Assembly: GCA_036490715.1 (NCBI GenBank)
Contig: DASXDL010000042.1
Span: 1-64,000 of the forward strand
Direction of reading: 5' to 3'
Source: FEN-1191 sp036490715
Lineage (GTDB): Bacteria > Pseudomonadota > Gammaproteobacteria > Steroidobacterales > Steroidobacteraceae
DNA: 64,000 nucleotides
The notes under the pieces are model-generated. The model was not told the origin of the DNA and did not search any database. It worked only from the letters and a program-made list of their open reading frames with translations. Shown piece by piece: positions 58,901 to 64,000 of the stretch (positions are counted from its first letter, which is position 1; every line of letters begins with the position of its first letter). The translations under genes were made by a program, and so were the position numbers.

Positions 58901-60303
58901 GAACCAGCGACGCCACGCAACTGCTGCCGCGACTGACCTGGGACGACCCGCGCGTGCACCTGCTGGACGACATCTGGCTACTGTCGATTTTCGCGGTGCT
59001 GGTCGCGGTCGCTCTGCCCTGGTTCCTGAGCGGATTTGCCGTGCAGGTGCTGCCGGTCGCCTGTGGGCTGCTGGCACTGGGCGCGATTCACATGGTGTTC
59101 ACCTCGTTGGCCGAGCCGGCCCGGCCGGCCGGGCCCTGGCGCCATCGCTGCCTGTCGCTGCTGCACCTGCTCGGCGTGCTGGTCATCGCCTTCATCTGGC
59201 AGCGTGCCGGCGGCCTGCAAAATCCGGCGTTCCTGACGGTGTTCGCATTGCCGGTGATCGGCGCGATTTTCCTGTCGCGCTGGCAGCCGTACCTGACCGG
59301 GCTGGTGGCGCTGGTCGGCGTGCTGGCCGGGGCGTACGCGGAGATCCCGGAGCTGCGCTGGTACGTCAGTGGCCTGGGGCCTGCCGGCGCCTGGCTCGCC
59401 GCGCAATTTGATCACCCGGGCAGCTCGCTGAGCGTACCGTTCGCCGGTTTCTACGCGCCGGCCGGCTTCTTCCTGGTGGTACTGGAGGTGTTCGCGGTGC
59501 TGCTGCTGGCATGCGCGGTGGCCGCCGAGTACCTCGGCACGGTATTCGAGCGCCTGTACCTGCACGTGCGGGTCGCGCGCGAGGAGGCGGCGCGCGGCCA
59601 AGAGCTGTGGGCGATGCTGATCGAACAACTGCCGTTGCCGGCGGTGCTGGTCGATACCGACACGCTCAATACCGTGTGCGCCAGCGAACTGGCGCTGCAG
59701 CGTTATTGCGCCCCGGGCGCGACCGTTGCCGGACGGCCGGTGTTCGACTCCATTCGTCTGTCGTATCCCGAAGTTGTGCAGGAGCTGATCGGCGGCGAGG
59801 ACGGACTGGTGCCTCAGGCCGTCATTCGCGTGGGCAGCGACATCCGCATTGCGCAGGTGCAGGTGCATCATGTGTCGCAACGCGGGCGCCGCTTCGCGCT
59901 CATCCTGATCGAGGATACGACCGAGGCGTTCGCGGTCAAGGCCGGGCTGGACGCGGCCGAGCACGCAGCGCTGGTGCTCGATGCGCGCGGCAAGCTGCTG
60001 AGCTTCAACCGCCCTGCGGCGGGACTGTTTCCGGGGATCGCCGCGGGCATCAGCGCCGCCGACCTGATTACGCAGCCGGCGTCCACCGGCCCGTGGTGGC
60101 ATCCGGGAGTATCCGGTCGGCGCCGCATGCACCTTGAGATCGCGCCCCGGATCTATCAGGTGACCAGCAGCGCGGTCGCGCTCAGCGGCGAGGAGGAGTC
60201 GATCTACGTGATCGCCTTCCTGCCGATCGCCAAGGCGGAACTGGCCGACCAGGGCGCCGCGGATTCGACCATGGGCACCCGCATCCTTGGAGGTATCCGA
60301 TGA
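58897..60303 (+). CDS. membrane sensory protein with six transmembrane helices and PAS-like domains, no output domain
   Basis: Protein of 468 residues. About six membrane helices cover residues 26-212 (for example LSIFAVLVAVALPWFL and FFLVVLEVFAVLLLACAVAAEYLG), then a short helix (VREEAARGQELWAMLIEQLP) that leads into a PAS-like domain (AVLVDTDTLNTVCASELALQRY ... GRRFALILIEDTTE) and a second one (HAALVLDARGKLLSFNRPAAGLF). The layout is that of a sensor kinase or cyclase input, yet no kinase, GGDEF or EAL domain follows. ATGA overlap with the beta-helix gene. It could sense a ligand for the GGDQF-EAL protein two genes on, or be a structural scaffold such as PelD-type proteins; I do not recognise it. 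Confidence 0.7.
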   Translation: MRTSDATQLLPRLTWDDPRVHLLDDIWLLSIFAVLVAVALPWFLSGFAVQVLPVACGLLALGAIHMVFTSLAEPARPAGPWRHRCLSLLHLLGVLVIAFIWQRAGGLQNPAFLTVFALPVIGAIFLSRWQPYLTGLVALVGVLAGAYAEIPELRWYVSGLGPAGAWLAAQFDHPGSSLSVPFAGFYAPAGFFLVVLEVFAVLLLACAVAAEYLGTVFERLYLHVRVAREEAARGQELWAMLIEQLPLPAVLVDTDTLNTVCASELALQRYCAPGATVAGRPVFDSIRLSYPEVVQELIGGEDGLVPQAVIRVGSDIRIAQVQVHHVSQRGRRFALILIEDTTEAFAVKAGLDAAEHAALVLDARGKLLSFNRPAAGLFPGIAAGISAADLITQPASTGPWWHPGVSGRRRMHLEIAPRIYQVTSSAVALSGEEESIYVIAFLPIAKAELADQGAADSTMGTRILGGIR

Positions 60304-61115
60304 CAGCGCGCGCGCGGCGAGCATGGCTGCTACCGTTGGCCGCAACGGCATCGATCGCTTCGGCATGGGCGGATCAGGGCCCGAGCAGCGATCAGCTGGC
60401 CGTCAGTGGCAACGCCTCGGAACTCACCGGCAATCACGGCGGCGGCGGCGGCTCGCTGGCCTGGCTGCACAATTTCACACCCTCGACTCTGATCGACGTC
60501 GCCGGTGAGTACGAGGCGCTGGTGAACTCGCACTGGGAGTTCGGTTCGCTGACCGCCTCCACCACCTTTGGAGATCCGGGCGAGAAGACCAGCCTGTATG
60601 CCGAAGGCCATGAAGGCCGTGGCGACATCGGGCCGCATCATCCGTTTGATTACCAGGTGGTCGCCGCCGGCGGCGTGCAGTCCCTGGGTAAGTATCTAGC
60701 GGTGCAGCTCGAGGACCGGCAGTTCGACATCGACACCTCGCACGGCAATCTGCCCAAGCTCGGTATCGCGTTGTCGCCGTCGCCACGCTTCACTACCACG
60801 CTCGCCTATGCCTACACCGCGGGCGGCAATCTGGGCACCAACCTGCTGTCAGTGCGCTTCGACGCCGCAGCGCGGCGCATCAACTGGCTGGCCGGTGCGG
60901 CCTTCGGCACCGCCTCTCCGGCCGTCGTCAATCTCGAAACCGGATTCGTCGAGCCGAGCAAGCGCCTCAACGAAGGCTACGCCGGCCTGGTGCTGCCGGT
61001 CGCGCGCGGCAAGCTCACTCTGGTGGCCGATTACCTCGATCTGGCCGGCTTTCGCCGCACCACCGTGACGTTGAGCTACATCGTGCCGATCGGATCGAGC
61101 GGGGCGCGCCGATGA
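60300..61115 (+). CDS. small outer-membrane beta-barrel candidate
   Basis: Protein of 271 residues with a signal peptide (RRAWLLPLAATASIASAWA) and then alternating-residue beta-strands rich in aromatic and small residues (GGSLAWLHNFTPSTLIDVAGEYEAL; FTTTLAYAYTAGG; GKLTLVADYLDLAGFRRTTVTLSYIVPIG). This fits an outer-membrane barrel of about 10-14 strands, although the last residue is not the classical Phe. Family unknown to me. ATGA overlap on both sides, so it is made with the sensor and the c-di-GMP protein; export of the operon's product is a reasonable guess. Confidence 0.65.
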   Translation: MTARARRAWLLPLAATASIASAWADQGPSSDQLAVSGNASELTGNHGGGGGSLAWLHNFTPSTLIDVAGEYEALVNSHWEFGSLTASTTFGDPGEKTSLYAEGHEGRGDIGPHHPFDYQVVAAGGVQSLGKYLAVQLEDRQFDIDTSHGNLPKLGIALSPSPRFTTTLAYAYTAGGNLGTNLLSVRFDAAARRINWLAGAAFGTASPAVVNLETGFVEPSKRLNEGYAGLVLPVARGKLTLVADYLDLAGFRRTTVTLSYIVPIGSSGARR

Positions 61116-63547
61116 GACCGGCGATCTTCCAGCGCGGCAGCGGCTGGTTGCCGGCCGCAGTGGTGCTGGCGGTGGTGCTGGTGGCCGGCTGGCGCCTGAT
61201 CGCGTTGAGCTTGCAGCGCCATGCCGCTGACGCGCACCGCTCGGCCGTGGTGGAAGCCAGTCAGACCGCCCGCGCGATCGAAGCGCAGCTGCAGGCCTTG
61301 ACCGCGCAGGCCGACGCTCAGGCCGCGCGCGCCGCCAACGCCCATCCGGGCGTCGACGCCGCCGAGGTGCTCAGCTCGCTGGTTCCCATACACAGCGCGT
61401 TCTGGATCTCGGCCGACGGCATCGCCGTGACGGCCGACCCCGCCGCCTCGACCGCGACCAACGGCATTCTGGCGGAGTGGAATGGATCGCAGCACGCCGA
61501 TGCGACACCGAGTGTGCTCGGACCCACGCGCCAGGGTAGTCAGTGGCTGATCGCAGCACTGGCGCCGATTCGCGCGCAGCCGAGCCAGGCGGCGCCGGCG
61601 CAACCGGTCGCGTGGGCCGCGGTGTATACCGATCTGGACCAGCTGCTGCTGGCGATCCACGTGAATCGGATCAAGGCCGCCGGTTACGACTTTGCGCTCA
61701 CGCAGCTGGATCCGAATATCACGCAGCCGCGACAGTTCGTCAGCACCGCGACCGCGCCGCTGTCGGCGCCGGTGGTGCTGCCGGTGCGACTGCCGGAGCG
61801 CTATGCGCCGGCATCGCCGGGCAGCTATCTGCAGGTCGCGGTCCGGCCACGCGCCGGCTGGTATCCGGTCACGCAGATCGCCACCGAGATCGGGATTCTG
61901 GCGGTACTCGCGTGGCTGCTCGGTTTCGGCGCCTACGACCTGACCCATAGCCTGCAGCGGCTGCGAACCGGGTTGTCGATCTACCGCAGCCGCCTCGGCG
62001 GCATGCGGGTGCAGCTCGCCGCCGAGACCGACCGGCGCCGCGAGCTGCAGAAGAGCATCGATTACGCCCGCTATCACGACAGCTTCACCGGGCTACCCAA
62101 TCGGCGTTACTTCGTCGATCAGCTCGATCGGGCGCTGCGTGAGGTCCGCGGCCGCCAGCGCGAACGCCTGGGGGTGATCCTGATCGATATCTCGCGCTTC
62201 AAGCTCATCAACGACTCGCTCGGCCACACGGTTGGCGATGAGTTGATGGTGCAGGCGGCGCGCCGCTTCGAGAAGGCGGCTGCCGAGATCGAGAGCGTGC
62301 TGGCGCGCTGGGGTGGCGATCAGTTCGCGCTGCTGATTCTGGACGTGGCGTTTCCGGACGCGGCGCTGGCGTTCGCCGGCGTCTTGCAGGATGCCCTGGA
62401 GGCGCCGTTCGAGCTGCGCCGGCATCGCATCAGCGTGGCCGCGAGCATGGGGGTCACCTGCGTGGAGGGCGGCGCGGCGCGCGCCGAAGACGTGGTGCGC
62501 GAGGCCGATGTGGCGCTGTCGATGGCAAAGAAGAGCGACGCCCGGCGGGTGCTGATGTACTCGCCCGGCATGGGCGGTGCGGCCGCCAGTCTGGTGAGCC
62601 TGGAGGCCGATTTGCATATGGCGCTGCGGCAGAACGATCTGCGGTTGCTGTTCCAGCCGATCGTCGAGCTGCAGCACTACCGCATGGTCGGGGCCGAGGC
62701 GTTGCTGCGCTGGCGCCATCCGGTCGAGGGCCTGCTGCTGCCCGAGCGTTTCTTGTCAATCGCGGAGGAAGCCGGATTGATGGTGACCGTCACGCGTCAG
62801 ATCATCGCGCGGGTCTGCAGGCTGGCTGTGCAGTGGCGGCAGATTGTGCCGCGCACACCCTTCTACATGAGCGTCAACCTGTCGGCCTCGTCGCTACGCG
62901 ATCCGCAGCTGGTGGATTTCGTTTCCAACACCTTGCGCGAAGCCGGCCTGCCGCCCGACGTGCTGAAACTCGAGGTCAGCGAGCTGTCGCTGATCAGCAA
63001 TGTCGGCGTGGCGCGCGAAGCGCTCGAGCGGCTGCATGCGCTGGGCGTCCAGCTGATGCTGGATGACTTCGGCACCGGGTTTTCATCGCTCAACTATCTG
63101 CAGCTGTTTCCGATTGACTACGTCAAGATCGACCGACCCAATGTCGATCGCACTTTCAGCGGCCGCGTCAACAGCGGTCTGACGCCGGCCATGCTGCAGA
63201 TGGCATCGAGCATGGGTCTGACCGCGATTGCCGAGATCGTCGAGACCGAGGAGGCCGCCGATGGCCTGCGCAAGATGGGCTGCGAATACGGCCAGGGCCT
63301 GTTCTACAGCGAGCCGGTCGCGGCCGAAGTGGCGCTGAGTTATCTGCGCGGCGAGGCGCCGCCGAAGCGCTCGTCCACGCCGGCCGCAGCGAGCGGCCGG
63401 GCCGAGCCGAGTGCCACCCGACTGACGAGCCCCGGCCACGGCGCCGGCAAATCGCCCGAGGATGACTCCCCGACCCTGGTGATTCCGATCGAGGGCGGCA
63501 GCCAGACCGCCGAGGTCCCCGTCTTAAGTCGCACTTTTAGCGGTTGA
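61112..63547 (+). CDS. GGDEF/EAL c-di-GMP protein with periplasmic sensor domain
   Basis: Inner-membrane protein of 811 residues. TM1 at about 14-31, a periplasmic domain of about 220 residues, TM2 at about 253-272, then GGDEF and EAL domains. The cyclase motif is GGDQF (401-405) and no RxxD inhibitory site precedes it (EIES at that place), so synthesis is doubtful. The EAL domain keeps EALLRW (E529), NLSASSL, LEVSE, LDDFGTGFSSL (D651-D652), VKID, and AEIVE ... GQG, so phosphodiesterase activity is likely. The C-terminal 70 residues are Pro/Ser/Gly-rich. It closes the operon and probably adjusts c-di-GMP near the glycosyltransferase. Confidence 0.9.
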   Translation: MRPAIFQRGSGWLPAAVVLAVVLVAGWRLIALSLQRHAADAHRSAVVEASQTARAIEAQLQALTAQADAQAARAANAHPGVDAAEVLSSLVPIHSAFWISADGIAVTADPAASTATNGILAEWNGSQHADATPSVLGPTRQGSQWLIAALAPIRAQPSQAAPAQPVAWAAVYTDLDQLLLAIHVNRIKAAGYDFALTQLDPNITQPRQFVSTATAPLSAPVVLPVRLPERYAPASPGSYLQVAVRPRAGWYPVTQIATEIGILAVLAWLLGFGAYDLTHSLQRLRTGLSIYRSRLGGMRVQLAAETDRRRELQKSIDYARYHDSFTGLPNRRYFVDQLDRALREVRGRQRERLGVILIDISRFKLINDSLGHTVGDELMVQAARRFEKAAAEIESVLARWGGDQFALLILDVAFPDAALAFAGVLQDALEAPFELRRHRISVAASMGVTCVEGGAARAEDVVREADVALSMAKKSDARRVLMYSPGMGGAAASLVSLEADLHMALRQNDLRLLFQPIVELQHYRMVGAEALLRWRHPVEGLLLPERFLSIAEEAGLMVTVTRQIIARVCRLAVQWRQIVPRTPFYMSVNLSASSLRDPQLVDFVSNTLREAGLPPDVLKLEVSELSLISNVGVAREALERLHALGVQLMLDDFGTGFSSLNYLQLFPIDYVKIDRPNVDRTFSGRVNSGLTPAMLQMASSMGLTAIAEIVETEEAADGLRKMGCEYGQGLFYSEPVAAEVALSYLRGEAPPKRSSTPAAASGRAEPSATRLTSPGHGAGKSPEDDSPTLVIPIEGGSQTAEVPVLSRTFSG

Positions 63548-63570
63548 TCGCCGCGCTTGCGGCCCCATAC

Positions 63571-63599
63571 TGGACGTAGTGAGCCGACGCGCCTAAAAT
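63571..63599 (+). promoter_or_regulatory. promoter of erpA giving a leaderless transcript
   Basis: TGGACG (63571-63576), a 17-base spacer and TAAAAT (63594-63599). The -10 ends 7 bases before the ATG at 63607, and no ribosome site is seen. Confidence 0.55.
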
Positions 63600-63606
63600 A
63601 TTGATT

Positions 63607-63975
63607 ATGAACGACACCGCTCTTGAATCTGCCCCCACGACCGAGCCGCCGCCGCTGCTATTTACCGACGCCGCGGCCCGCAAGGTCAGTGAGCTCATCG
63701 CCGGGGAGGGCAACCCGAACCTGATGCTGCGCGTGTTCGTGCAGGGCGGCGGCTGCTCCGGCCTGCAATACGGCTTTGAGTTCGACGAGCAGGTCCAGGA
63801 TGGCGACACCTGCGTGGAGAACCACGGCGTCAAGCTCCTGATCGACCCCATGAGCTTTCAGTACCTGGGTGGTGCCGAGATCGATTTTCGCGACAACCTC
63901 GATGGCGCGCAGTTCGTGATTCGAAATCCGAGCGCCCAGACCACCTGCGGATGCGGGTCATCGTTCAGCGTCTGA
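63607..63975 (+). CDS. erpA: iron-sulphur cluster insertion protein ErpA
   Basis: A-type carrier of 122 residues that delivers [4Fe-4S] or [2Fe-2S] clusters to target enzymes. LFTDAAARKVSELIAGEGNPNLMLRVFVQGGGCSGLQYGFEFDE contains the first cluster cysteine (GGCSG), and the C-terminus carries C-G-C-G (TTCGCGSSFSV). The ATG at 63607 fits the family better than TTG 63601. Radical SAM and PyrK-like proteins in the window are possible clients. Confidence 0.95.
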   Translation: MNDTALESAPTTEPPPLLFTDAAARKVSELIAGEGNPNLMLRVFVQGGGCSGLQYGFEFDEQVQDGDTCVENHGVKLLIDPMSFQYLGGAEIDFRDNLDGAQFVIRNPSAQTTCGCGSSFSV

Positions 63976-64000
63976 TCTTTGTCCGGCGGCGCGCGTCACA

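Overview
The window is about 64 kb of contiguous, GC-rich, densely coding chromosome. It most likely comes from a gammaproteobacterium of the Xanthomonadales/Nevskiales/Steroidobacterales type; that placement is inferred from gene content and order, not from a phylogeny. Several blocks keep orders familiar from Pseudomonas and Xanthomonas: yggT-proC-yggS next to pilT-pilU; gshB-tonB-yqgE-ruvX-pyrB next to pilGHIJ-chpA; and a fused chorismate mutase/prephenate dehydrogenase. I saw no rRNA, tRNA, CRISPR array, prophage or insertion sequence. The only clear mobile element is an intein.

Layout. 0-5.3 kb: a small heat-shock protein facing away from a split adenosylcobalamin-dependent ribonucleotide reductase (nrdJa-nrdJb); nrdJa is interrupted by a 497-residue homing-endonuclease intein at its redox-active cysteine. 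5.3-16.9 kb: glutathione transferase, a solo ATP-dependent DNA ligase, a DUF1801 protein, cell-wall genes (MltD-type transglycosylase and L,D-transpeptidase), PpnN, a solo ParA, htpG under a sigma-32-like promoter, and msrB with a hydrolase. 16.9-23 kb: an HU protein, yggT-proC-yggS and three tandem PilT-family ATPases. 23-28 kb: gshB-tonB-yqgE-ruvX-pyrB-pyrK on the minus strand. 28-37 kb: the type IV pilus chemosensory operon pilG-H-I-J-chpA-chpC, with an unusually short PilJ and no pilK or chpB.

37-50 kb: a mixed region with a rhomboid protease, rsmE-bioA, ampD, and a B12 group (PduO-type adenosyltransferase, btuB under a cobalamin riboswitch, BtuD- and BtuC-like ABC subunits) interleaved with pdxH and tyrA. 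Then rppH, a DUF6776 coiled-coil membrane protein, a bactofilin and a UPF0182 membrane protein.

53.8-63.5 kb: the least familiar region. It is a seven-gene, same-strand run in which each gene overlaps the next: cobalamin-binding-type radical SAM protein, membrane glycosyltransferase, methyltransferase, anchored parallel beta-helix protein, six-helix membrane PAS protein, small outer-membrane beta-barrel candidate, and a GGDQF-EAL c-di-GMP protein. It reads as an undescribed cell-envelope glycan or glycolipid system under c-di-GMP control. The window ends with erpA.

Two themes recur. One is vitamin B12: import, adenosylation, the B12-dependent reductase and a B12-type radical SAM enzyme. The other is a set of promoters (rppH, yqgE, erpA, probably the L,D-transpeptidase) whose -10 element ends only 6-7 bases before the start codon, which suggests leaderless transcripts.
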